Notes under the pieces: generated by a model
Database searches by the model: none
What the model was told of the DNA's origin: nothing
The model's input: only the letters and a program-made list of their open reading frames with translations
Program-made: the position numbers and the translations under genes
In this document: positions 1 to 7,600 of the stretch, one piece after another
Layout: every line of letters begins with the position of its first letter
How positions within the stretch are numbered: position 1 is the first letter of the stretch
IMG/VR virus record: IMGVR_UViG_3300021197_000815
Location: 1-28,605 of that record
DNA: 28,605 bases
From: a virus
Reading direction: 5' to 3' (one strand)

Positions 1-805
1 GAAAGCGTACATTCGCACCCTCAATGCTCATATCGCCCGTACCAGTGTCAACAATACGGCTATTGCTACCATCATGATAAATCTGCAAATCACTGCCAGC
101 ACCAAAGATGGCCTTGTCGTTGTCGCCGAAGGTAGCATTGCCACCGTCGAAGGACACATCGCCAGACACCGCAAGAGATGTCAGCGTGCCAACAGAGGTC
201 ACGTTAGGCTGCGCCGCCGTTGCCAGCGTACCCGTGATGCTCGTGCTTGCCGCCAGTGTCGTAAAGCTACCCGCAGCAGGTGTTGTCCCGCCGATCACTG
301 TGCCGTCGATTGTGCCGCCGTTGATGTCAGCTGTATCTAGTACCGCTGAGTAGATAGTAAAGACACCATCACCTGTAGTGATAAGAGCTGCTGCTGTACC
401 GTCAGGTGCTGTGATAGCAGCTGTAGAAGTAATGATGGCATTAAGGGTGCCTTGGAAGTAACCATCCTTAAACATAAAGATGGGGGTACCTAGGTCAATA
501 TCATTGTCTGTGGCAGGGTACACCACCCCGTCCTCAACCCTAATCTGCTCAGTAGACGCAGATGCTACATCAACGTAAAAGCTAAAGCGGTCATTATCGG
601 TGTCTACTGCTAACTTATTTAGAGGAGTACTCGAACCAGCATCACCTATAAGACTGATTACAGGACCTTCATTAGGGGACCCATCGTGTGCGTGGCCCGC
701 TGTACTGTCAAACACAGCTAGCAGTTGATCAAACTCACTGTTAGAGTCAGACGCCTGAATAGTGTCACCGTCGGTGTAGCTGCTCTGTCTAGTGTAACCC
801 GTCAT
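1..805 (-). CDS. Tail fibre or tail-fibre-like protein, 3' end outside window
   Basis: The reading frame starts at the ATG at 805-803 and stays open to the window edge (268 codons seen). A ribosome binding site TAAGGAG lies just upstream and overlaps the stop of the preceding gene. The first ~140 residues have a mixed sequence with a 'HAHDG' motif often seen near the start of phage fibres (known from such families). This is followed by a Gly/Thr/Ser-rich shaft with repeated linkers such as GGTIDGTVIGG and SITGTLATAAQ, then LQIYHDGSNS-type motifs common in marine phage fibres and fibre-knob proteins. It is the last visible gene of the late operon, consistent with host recognition at the tail tip. 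The part after about residue 155 is visibly more GC-rich than the start. Family assignment rests on composition and motif recall. Confidence 0.75.
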   Translation of the reverse strand, partial: MTGYTRQSSYTDGDTIQASDSNSEFDQLLAVFDSTAGHAHDGSPNEGPVISLIGDAGSSTPLNKLAVDTDNDRFSFYVDVASASTEQIRVEDGVVYPATDNDIDLGTPIFMFKDGYFQGTLNAIITSTAAITAPDGTAAALITTGDGVFTIYSAVLDTADINGGTIDGTVIGGTTPAAGSFTTLAASTSITGTLATAAQPNVTSVGTLTSLAVSGDVSFDGGNATFGDNDKAIFGAGSDLQIYHDGSNSRIVDTGTGDMSIEGANVRF

Positions 806-817
806 CTTTTTCTCTCC

Positions 818-2530
818 TTAGCGTCTTGCCGCTGTAGTAAATTCTAATTGGAAACCCTTTAAAGAGTAAGGGGTTGATAACCCATTATCTACAACTCTTA
901 AAGCTATAGAAAAACCTGAACCTTCTATAGGTTGTCTAACAAGTGGGTTTGACTGACCGCCATAAGTGGAGAGCCCATAAACACCCAACCCGTATAAAGC
1001 GACCACTTGCGACGAATCAAAGGGGTAAGCGGCTGGTCGGGGCGCGGCTCCACTCTCGTAATCATACCTTATGTATAAGTCAGAGTTAACAACACCCTCA
1101 GGTGCGTAGTTTATGATGACACGCTGGAATGACTTACGGATACCCGCGTCACCCGCTGTGATGTCAGGGCTACGGTACCTACCGATAATGTGTTCCCCGT
1201 CGAAGGTATTGCCTTGTTGGTCCCTATAGATATACCCGTCATAACCACCTAGGATTATGTAAAAAGCACCACGGTACTCCTCTGTGTCAGAGCTGTACAT
1301 ACGTATACCACGGGTGGTTGCAAACTCATACCCATCTTCATCTAGACTACAGATAACACCGTCTGTAGCACTAGGGGGTACCCCTTCTTTATTGAAAAGG
1401 ATACGATACTGAGTCTTGTTAGGGATAATATAGGAGATAAACTGGTCTACTTCTACTCTATTCTGGAAGAGGCTTTGAACTGGGCGCGAAATAGTGCCTA
1501 AGTCAACATCACCGATACGCTCAGTACCTGCAATCGTACGAAGACCATCAGGCCCTAGGAAGACGATATCCCCTCCTAGTTCTTTAATAGTCCAACCGTT
1601 ACGGCAACCAATACCTCTTGAAACAGGGTCCAACCTGAAATCTGCTTGAGAGTTACCAGATAAACGGTAGATACGATCAGTCGAGAAGATGTAAAGGGTA
1701 TCACGGAAGTTAATCATACCTGTAACAGGCGAGTCCACAACAAAACTACCAGCGCCATTAGCTGTTGAGAAGTCGTCTAGGGTCAAAGGGGCTGTAAAGA
1801 TAATCTCTTGTGGGTTAAGGGACATCCCTGCGTAGAAACCTGTATTCTTAAAGAGGGCTACGTGTTGGGGGTCCGCAGGAGCTAGGCTTCCTGTAATATC
1901 CGTCAAGCTAGCCCCATCCCAGTAGGAGGCGTTGTTCGAGCCATCTACAAAAACAAGGATTTCACTGCCATTGAAGTTAACACGGCGGTGGTTATACCTG
2001 TTGGCACCCGTGCGTCCTGAGTCGATCTCTGTCCAAGTCTGATTAACAACAAACCCTTCTAGGTGAGAGTCAGCAATTGTACCGTTTACACCACGTACAC
2101 ATCCTGTAAAAGTAGAACCAGTTTTACCTGTGTAGTTGATTTGCTCTAACCCTATAAAAAGGGTACCCGTCTCTGAGAAACCCTCAGAGGATGCTACAGT
2201 TACAGTAGTATCTGCTTGACCTAGACCACCACCTACTAAGATCGTCGAAGCTCCAGTAGAGCGATAAACACCCTCCCCACGGGCTGCTACAACCTCTCCT
2301 TGGAAGAAAGCAGACATAAGAATGGGCTCAGCATCAGATGATGTAAAAGGAACCTTACTCCCACCCCACTTTGTATAACCGTCAATACGACGGTACCCCC
2401 CTCCTGTGTCTGGTTCAAAGTTCTGCAACTCAACAGCCATACCTGGTTCAACGTCAAAGTTAGAACGGTTAAGAACAAGACCCCCTCGAAGGGGGAAGAT
2501 GTAAGGACTAATCCCTGAACTATCTGCCAT
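818..2530 (-). CDS. Tail hub / packaged-DNA stabilisation protein, P22 gp10-like (putative)
   Basis: A 570-residue protein with no signal peptide or membrane segment, rich in short beta-type strands, Gly, Tyr and Asp-Gly turns (for example 'SLDEDGYEF' and 'GGYDGYIYRD'), consistent with a beta-propeller. The N-terminus has 'PLRGGLVLNRSNFDVEPG' and 'RRIDGYTKWGG', a pattern I associate with phage tail/stabilisation proteins of the gp10 type. It lies between a gp4-like adaptor and the tail fibre, which is where P22 keeps gene 10. P22 gp10 is ~470 residues, so this protein is longer. Function is inferred from position plus composition; a tail-tube-B-type nozzle protein is the alternative. Confidence 0.6.
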   Translation of the reverse strand: MADSSGISPYIFPLRGGLVLNRSNFDVEPGMAVELQNFEPDTGGGYRRIDGYTKWGGSKVPFTSSDAEPILMSAFFQGEVVAARGEGVYRSTGASTILVGGGLGQADTTVTVASSEGFSETGTLFIGLEQINYTGKTGSTFTGCVRGVNGTIADSHLEGFVVNQTWTEIDSGRTGANRYNHRRVNFNGSEILVFVDGSNNASYWDGASLTDITGSLAPADPQHVALFKNTGFYAGMSLNPQEIIFTAPLTLDDFSTANGAGSFVVDSPVTGMINFRDTLYIFSTDRIYRLSGNSQADFRLDPVSRGIGCRNGWTIKELGGDIVFLGPDGLRTIAGTERIGDVDLGTISRPVQSLFQNRVEVDQFISYIIPNKTQYRILFNKEGVPPSATDGVICSLDEDGYEFATTRGIRMYSSDTEEYRGAFYIILGGYDGYIYRDQQGNTFDGEHIIGRYRSPDITAGDAGIRKSFQRVIINYAPEGVVNSDLYIRYDYESGAAPRPAAYPFDSSQVVALYGLGVYGLSTYGGQSNPLVRQPIEGSGFSIALRVVDNGLSTPYSLKGFQLEFTTAARR

Positions 2531-2545
2531 GTTGTCTTGTCTTTC

Positions 2546-3262
2546 TTAAATACGGGTGGTGCTTGTGGGCAGACCCTGACCCACCAATACGGTTGAACGT
2601 ACGTAAGGGTACCTGTTGGCTAACAAGGAACGCATGTGGGTAATACCTTCCTGGAATCGCTGCCAATTAAGCTGGTACTGGTCTACCTCCCCTCGGTACT
2701 GGTAGGCGTAAGCTGTTGCACCGTCAGCGATAACTGCACGATAAAGGTCAGGTATACTGGGTACGTCGTCGGCTTTTACTAAAGGGGTTGGGTTGGTGTA
2801 GTACTCAAACCGCAGTGTGTAGGCTTTATCTGGGTACGGGTAAAGAAGGTAGTTATTATCAGGGGTGCGTACAACGTATAAAGGGACCCCTCCATAGAAG
2901 GCAGCATCGTCCTCCTGGTCAATAAACCTATCTACGTATTCATTGTACGCTAAAAGAGTAAGACCCCCACCTGGTGAACCAAGGGAAGTATCCTTCTCTA
3001 GCCTAAATGTATTGTAGTCTACTGTCTTAGTGTTATTAGGGAGGTTAAAGCGGGTGACACCTGGCACCAACACTTCTGAGTGAGTGTTGTGATTAAAGGG
3101 CCAATTATAATCTTTGTGGTTAATGTAGTTGATGGCGTCGTTAACAGCGTTTTTACACTGTGTTTGGTAGCCACGAGAACTAAGAAATGTACCTTGAGTC
3201 AAGGCGACTTCGTTAATACGAGCTAGTACCTCATTAGTGATGTCTAAGTATGTATACGCCAT
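2546..3262 (-). CDS. Head-completion / tail adaptor protein, P22 gp4-like (putative)
   Basis: 238 residues from the ATG at 3262, which has GAAGAGAAGA upstream. A longer in-frame reading to 3307 is less likely because those codons lie in the capsid terminator. The N-terminal part is helical ('YLDITNEVLARINEVAL', then 'KNAVNDAINYINHKDYNWPF'), the middle is beta-rich with Tyr/Pro ('YLLYPYPDKAYTLRFEYY'), and a C-terminal helix carries 'AVIADGATAYAYQYRGE'. This layout is typical of phage adaptor proteins that bind below the portal ring and close the head after packaging. It sits directly after the major capsid gene, as in P22-like morphogenesis modules. Role inferred from order and architecture. 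Confidence 0.6.
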   Translation of the reverse strand: MAYTYLDITNEVLARINEVALTQGTFLSSRGYQTQCKNAVNDAINYINHKDYNWPFNHNTHSEVLVPGVTRFNLPNNTKTVDYNTFRLEKDTSLGSPGGGLTLLAYNEYVDRFIDQEDDAAFYGGVPLYVVRTPDNNYLLYPYPDKAYTLRFEYYTNPTPLVKADDVPSIPDLYRAVIADGATAYAYQYRGEVDQYQLNWQRFQEGITHMRSLLANRYPYVRSTVLVGQGLPTSTTRI

Positions 3263-3281
3263 TCTTCTCTTCTCTACGGTA

Positions 3282-3305
3282 AGAAGGAAGGGCCCCGAAG
3301 GGCCC
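3282..3305 (-). terminator. Rho-independent-like terminator after the capsid gene
   Basis: On the minus strand, GGGCCC-TTCG-GGGCCC forms a 6-base-pair all-GC stem capped by a stable UUCG tetraloop, followed by TTCCTTCTT. It begins 14 bases after the capsid stop codon and ends before the next start. The U-tract is interrupted, so partial read-through into the tail genes is likely. Confidence 0.75.
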
Positions 3306-3319
3306 AACCTTAAGTTTTA

Positions 3320-4399
3320 TTATGCAAGGTTGTACTTAGCAGTAACAATAGCCTCTGGACGCAGAATCTTACGACCGTAGAGGTGCATACCACGTACGAT
3401 GTCAGCAAAGCTGTCAGGGTCACGGTATGTTTCTGTTTTGTTGATCTGCTCAGCAGTAGCGATTGCAGAGTCATGACCCGCAACGATAGCACCGAAGTTA
3501 GTTTCCTGCGAAGCAGTACCTACTGTAGACGCACCAGTGCCTACGCTTGGCAGGTTGTTGGAGACGTATACACGGAAACCGTTCCACTTAGGAATAACGA
3601 GACCGTTACGGAGAGCACCATCGTCACCGAAGTCAGCATTCAGGAAACGGCTGTCTTCGTCAGCAAGGATTTCCATCATAACTGGGTCGATAACAACCCA
3701 ACGACCATCTTTGTCAACGTTCTGTACGTCGAGGAGACGACCCATACGGTTGATCAACATTACTGGTGATACGTATGAGGTTGGGAGTGCTGTGGCACCA
3801 GGCAAACGAGCAGCAACTGGAACCGAAGGTGAAGTAATACCTGTGTGGTCAGTTGTGATGTTGCCGAATGCTTTGGCGTCGAGCTTGTTAACTGCAAGAA
3901 GTTCGTCAGAACCTGCAGCTGAGTCAGCTTTAGTACCGTTCACAGTTGTGTTAACTGTATCAGCGTTTGTGTGCAGAGCAGACTGCGCATAACCTGACAA
4001 GTAACCGAGAACTTCTTGGTCATGCTGGTCAGCCAAGCGGTACGCCGCACGGTTGGTTGCAAGATCCATGAAGTTTACGTGGCTGTGAGCTTCTTCGATA
4101 TCATCAATCTTGAAAGCAAAGTAGTTAGCTTTGTCTACGACGAGCGAGAAGTCATCGTCTTGCAAGTCTTGTGCAGCAATCTGTGTACCACGTGCGTACG
4201 ATGATACTGAGATTTCTGGTTCTTTGATGATTTTAACTGTATCACCCTGTGAAGCGATCTCACCGAAGTAGTCAGAGTTGGTGATGTCGGTACAGATTGA
4301 TTTCTTGCGGAAAGCAAGTTGTACTTTCTTCGAATAGATTACTGAAGAGAAGTTACCGTTTGGGAGGTTAGTATAACCACCTGCTGATGCAAAAGCCAT
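3320..4399 (-). CDS. Major capsid protein
   Basis: A 359-residue protein without signal or membrane segments. The N-terminal segment 'FSSVIYSKKVQLAFRKKSI' followed by 'GEIASQGDTVKIIKEPEI' is the pattern of HK97-fold coat proteins: an N-arm followed by the E-loop region. The C-terminal part contains 'FRVYVSNNLPS', 'IVAGHDSAIATAEQI', 'DIVRGMHLYGRKILRPEAIV', typical of the P-domain and A-domain strands in phage coat proteins. It follows a scaffold gene and precedes a gp4-like adaptor. It has its own strong promoter, a leader of about 250 bases and a terminator, as expected for the most abundant virion protein. The start is supported by AGAAGGATATATACA before the ATG. Confidence 0.88.
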   Translation of the reverse strand: MAFASAGGYTNLPNGNFSSVIYSKKVQLAFRKKSICTDITNSDYFGEIASQGDTVKIIKEPEISVSSYARGTQIAAQDLQDDDFSLVVDKANYFAFKIDDIEEAHSHVNFMDLATNRAAYRLADQHDQEVLGYLSGYAQSALHTNADTVNTTVNGTKADSAAGSDELLAVNKLDAKAFGNITTDHTGITSPSVPVAARLPGATALPTSYVSPVMLINRMGRLLDVQNVDKDGRWVVIDPVMMEILADEDSRFLNADFGDDGALRNGLVIPKWNGFRVYVSNNLPSVGTGASTVGTASQETNFGAIVAGHDSAIATAEQINKTETYRDPDSFADIVRGMHLYGRKILRPEAIVTAKYNLA

Positions 4400-4646
4400 T
4401 GTATATATCCTTCTAGATGTTTGGCTTGATAAAGTAGGACGTAGTGGTGTCCCAGTTAAGAGAACCTAAACAATCGGGATAAGAGGCTGATAGATTTCTA
4501 GGGTGCTTTCGGGGTAGCTTGCCAGCTAGTCCCTCCAGGGCCTGTACTTAATCAGGTAAGTCTTAGAGATTATTAGTGTTCAGTAGTCTACCCCATAAGG
4601 GGCTACTGTATATGTCTACGGGTATCCAAGTAGGGGCCGTTAAACA
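4400..4646 (-). promoter_or_regulatory. Hairpin-rich 5' leader of the capsid mRNA
   Basis: The stretch between the capsid promoter and the capsid start holds no credible gene. Read on the minus strand it contains a hairpin at 4581-4608 (CAGTAG + CCCC paired with GGGG + CTACTG, TTAT loop, small bulge), CCTG/CAGG at 4541-4556, CCCT/AGGG at 4531-4540, and TAGCT-GGCA-AGCTA at 4515-4528. None is followed by a U-run, so these are not terminators. They could stabilise the mRNA, be an RNase III site, or control translation. No known riboswitch class was recognised. Confidence 0.5.
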
Positions 4647-4652
4647 TATACA

Positions 4653-4681
4653 GTTATACCATACTCATTCTTGAGTGTCAA
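4653..4681 (-). promoter_or_regulatory. Sigma70-type promoter for the capsid gene
   Basis: TTGACA at 4681-4676 and TATAAC at 4658-4653 with exactly 17 bases between them, on the minus strand. The predicted start is near 4646, giving a leader of about 250 bases before the capsid ATG. It lies just after the stop codon of the scaffold gene. Confidence 0.8.
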
Positions 4682-4703
4682 GTTTTAATTGAGTATAATG
4701 ATA

Positions 4704-5648
4704 TTAGCGAGCACGGCCAGAGATGTCATAAACAAACTTACCTGAGGCCATTGCTTCTTGGATTTCATCGTAGCGATTCTCAAACTCTTTGTCACTCATC
4801 TTAGAGATAACTGACTCTTTGAGGTAAGAAGCTGCATCGTCTGTCTCGATAGCAGTACGGGTCTTCTTAGCTACTGTCTTAGCGGCATCCTTGGCCTGTG
4901 CCTTCTTAGCGGAAGGTGTAAGACCATTATCAACCTTATAAAGGTCAAGAACACGGATAACACTACCAGCATCGTCTGAGTTCTCATAGAGAGCATCACG
5001 TACCCACTTAGGTTGTTCATCAACCCAGTCATGGAACTCGTCTGCTTCACGGAGGTCATCGAAGTCAGAGTGTGCCTTACGGATCTCCGTCTCAGCACGA
5101 GTACGTGTAGCTTCGTACTTAGCTTCGTCAAGCTCCTTGAACCGTTCGTTAGCCTCAGCAAAACGCTCAGCAGCTTTCTTCTCAGCAATAGTCTCCACAA
5201 TAGCAGCTACGTCTGGGTGTTTGTTTGCCCAAGCTTCAATGTCTTCATCTGACTTAGGAGGACGTACAGCGGTATCGGACTCAGCAGCTTCAAGCTTCTC
5301 TTTCCACTCCTTCTCCTTCTCAGCCATATGTCGACGAAGATCACCATAGCGCTTCTTAAAGGACTTCTCCTCACGGCTAAGCTTTACGCCATCTTCATCT
5401 TCATCTTTATCTTCTGGCTCATCAGCCTCAGGAGCGTCCGCTACAGGCTCTTTAACCTCTTTAGGGGCCTTGGGTACCTCAGCCTCCTCCTTGGCCTCCT
5501 CAGGGGCCTCTACGCCGCTCTGAGACGCCATCAAGGCTGCTAGTTCAGCTTCATCCTTTTCAATACGAGCTTGTTTAGCTGCGTAGTTGCTTCCACGGGA
5601 CATCATAGACTCTTTGATGTGGACGTCCTTAACCATTTCTTTAGCCAT
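4704..5648 (-). CDS. Capsid scaffolding protein (putative)
   Basis: 314 residues, very rich in Glu, Asp, Lys and Ala. Residues ~20-110 are highly acidic with low complexity ('EDKDEDEDGVKLSREEKSF'). Residues ~110-210 are a long predicted coiled coil, and a shorter charged helical C-terminus ends near 'FVYDISGRAR'. This acidic coiled-coil design, the size (P22 gp8 is ~300 residues) and the position immediately before the major capsid gene match phage scaffolds that direct procapsid assembly and leave before DNA packaging. Sequence identity to a named family was not tested. The ATG at 5648 has AAGGAATA upstream. Confidence 0.75.
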   Translation of the reverse strand: MAKEMVKDVHIKESMMSRGSNYAAKQARIEKDEAELAALMASQSGVEAPEEAKEEAEVPKAPKEVKEPVADAPEADEPEDKDEDEDGVKLSREEKSFKKRYGDLRRHMAEKEKEWKEKLEAAESDTAVRPPKSDEDIEAWANKHPDVAAIVETIAEKKAAERFAEANERFKELDEAKYEATRTRAETEIRKAHSDFDDLREADEFHDWVDEQPKWVRDALYENSDDAGSVIRVLDLYKVDNGLTPSAKKAQAKDAAKTVAKKTRTAIETDDAASYLKESVISKMSDKEFENRYDEIQEAMASGKFVYDISGRAR

Positions 5649-5722
5649 TGTATATTCCTTTATGTTGGGGTCAGCTTATGCTGAGTGGCCTTAGTTAATT
5701 ATATAGGATAGTTGGTGAGGGC

Positions 5723-7327
5723 CTATTTGCGGCCCAAACCTTTCTTAACAGTTGGTTTCTTTTCCATCTTCTTCTTGGAGGGACGAGGTGCTACGAGACC
5801 ACCTTTAGCCATACCACCCCAGCCTGAACCTTGACCTTGGTCACCTTGTCCGCCTGTGGCAGCACCGGCTGCACCGTCACTTGTACCGCTTACACCGTTA
5901 CCCATACCATCGTTACCGCTCGCACCAACACTACCTGTACCACCTTGTGCAGCACCACCAGAGGCTTGACCTTCAGTACCAGCCCCGTAACCACCTGAGT
6001 AACCCTCAGGACCTGGTGCATTCATCTCAGCAATAGACTTACCTGTACGAGCAGAGGCCTCTAACTGGGATGCAACTCTATCACCAGCAGTAGTGGCTAA
6101 TCCACGGTAATCTGCAGCAGTACGACCTGTACGTCCTGTGGATGTAGGAGCTGTGGTTGTACTTGTTGAAGTAGATGTTGTCTGAGAACCCTTAGGTGCT
6201 TTACTGTTTTGCGAGATAGCTTCAATAGCTTGTGCAGTCTTATTCGCCAGACCAGAGGTAAAGAGTCCATTTGTGTTTAGATTGTTCTCTTTAGCGAAGC
6301 TTTTAGCAGCCTCTGCAATAGCATTAGCTTGAGCTGTATGACCCTGTGCAGCTAGTGCAGCTGAGTTAGCCATAGCCTCTGAGTAGGTCTTACCTGCCAT
6401 AGCTTTACCTGCAACACTAACACCTAGGGCCCCAAGTGGCCCTGCAAAGACCTGACCGGCCAAACCAACAGCCCTTGAGCCAAAGGATTTACCATCCTCA
6501 CTCATGGTAGACATAGTCGCCTCCGCAAGTGCATCTGGGTCTCCGTAGTCGAAACCACCCATCCAACCCTTACCAGCATTCTCGTTGTCTGTGGTAGGTG
6601 TGTTCTCATCCGGACCACGGCCCTCCCCAGGTTCATCAATACGTACAGGTGTGTTAGCTTGTGTTTGGTACACAGGGGCCGATACACCACTGGTAGCACC
6701 TGTTGCCTGTTGCTCTTGTTTAGTCTGTTCTTGTTTGGTAAGAGGTAGCCCTGTGTAGGAGAAACCCATTTGGTACTCACGGGGGTCAAAGGAGCTCCGG
6801 TACGTACCATCCGTTACAACACCACCTTCTGCCATACCCTGTACAGCAGCTGGTTGAGCCTGTGGGCCTGCATCTTGAATGAAGATACCCTTAGCTTTCA
6901 ACATGTTTACAATAGATGGGTCTTTAGCTGCAGCACCTTTAACACGATCAATAATACCGTTAATGTCAGCGCCCGGTACAAGACCACCAGCTGCGTAACC
7001 ATCGAGCTCCTCTAGATCAGACGAGAGGGTGTGCTCTAGTATCTCTTCCTTAGCCTCAGGGGATGCAACAGGTTCACCACCGATACGTCCGTTCTCACCC
7101 ATCTCTTCGAGACCATCCTTAGCTTTGTTGACCATCTTCTCAAGAGTAGATACACCGATGAACTTAACTACATCAGCAGGTACAACGTACTCACCCTCAG
7201 ACAGTTTAACGTCTACGTCATCACGTACGTCAGAGGCGTTAGACCCAACAGGGATTTCGTTACCTGATACAGGATCTACATCCATACCGTCTGTGGCCAA
7301 ACCACCTTCTTCCATCATCTTATCCAT
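5723..7327 (-). CDS. Virion-associated glycine-rich protein (putative)
   Basis: 534 residues. The N-terminal region contains 'VKLSEGEYVVPADVVKFIG' then 'LEKMVNKAKDGLEEMGENG', a segment I recall from structural proteins of marine podophages, located between portal and scaffold or capsid. The motif [AE]-x-GG-[LV]-[VA] recurs at about residues 7, 112, 167 and 509. An Ala-rich helical section (about 280-350) is followed by a long Gly/Ser/Thr low-complexity tail and a Lys-rich end ('SKKKMEKKPTVKKGLGRK') that could bind DNA. No catalytic motif was seen. It may be an internal or ejected virion protein, but that is inference. Confidence 0.5.
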   Translation of the reverse strand: MDKMMEEGGLATDGMDVDPVSGNEIPVGSNASDVRDDVDVKLSEGEYVVPADVVKFIGVSTLEKMVNKAKDGLEEMGENGRIGGEPVASPEAKEEILEHTLSSDLEELDGYAAGGLVPGADINGIIDRVKGAAAKDPSIVNMLKAKGIFIQDAGPQAQPAAVQGMAEGGVVTDGTYRSSFDPREYQMGFSYTGLPLTKQEQTKQEQQATGATSGVSAPVYQTQANTPVRIDEPGEGRGPDENTPTTDNENAGKGWMGGFDYGDPDALAEATMSTMSEDGKSFGSRAVGLAGQVFAGPLGALGVSVAGKAMAGKTYSEAMANSAALAAQGHTAQANAIAEAAKSFAKENNLNTNGLFTSGLANKTAQAIEAISQNSKAPKGSQTTSTSTSTTTAPTSTGRTGRTAADYRGLATTAGDRVASQLEASARTGKSIAEMNAPGPEGYSGGYGAGTEGQASGGAAQGGTGSVGASGNDGMGNGVSGTSDGAAGAATGGQGDQGQGSGWGGMAKGGLVAPRPSKKKMEKKPTVKKGLGRK

Positions 7328-7534
7328 CTAGTAGGTCTCCGTCTTTGAACCATTGATTTTATCACGGAGCTGCTTGAGGCTACGTAACGCTTTGATCTCA
7401 CCTTGTAGGCGGTGTAAGTGCAAAGGCTCATCCCTTTGTTCTATTTGTTTCTGTGCAAACGTTATACGCTCGTCGATCTCTTCACAGAAAGAGTCCCAGA
7501 GAGCTTTATCGTTTACCAGTCTTTTGATTTGCAT
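7328..7534 (-). CDS. Small coiled-coil phage protein of unknown function
   Basis: 68 residues from the ATG at 7534, ending with TAG immediately before the next gene's ATG at 7327. A longer version would start with TTG at 7552. It is charged and helical ('ITFAQKQIEQRDEPLHLHRL', then 'IKALRSLKQLRDKI'). Such small charged helical proteins often lie between portal and scaffold genes in podophages. The upstream leader has the inverted repeat TTTCAA-GTAT-TTGAAA (7552-7567). Function unknown. Confidence 0.6.
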   Translation of the reverse strand: MQIKRLVNDKALWDSFCEEIDERITFAQKQIEQRDEPLHLHRLQGEIKALRSLKQLRDKINGSKTETY

Positions 7535-7600
7535 TGTCTTGTTATCTTTCAAATACTTGAAATTGACTAGAGGGTATGGTTATTACACCAGCAGTGCTTG

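Noticed and set aside
3263-3307. N-terminal extension of the gp4-like gene
   Set aside because: These codons lie in the capsid terminator; the ATG at 3262 has its own ribosome binding site.
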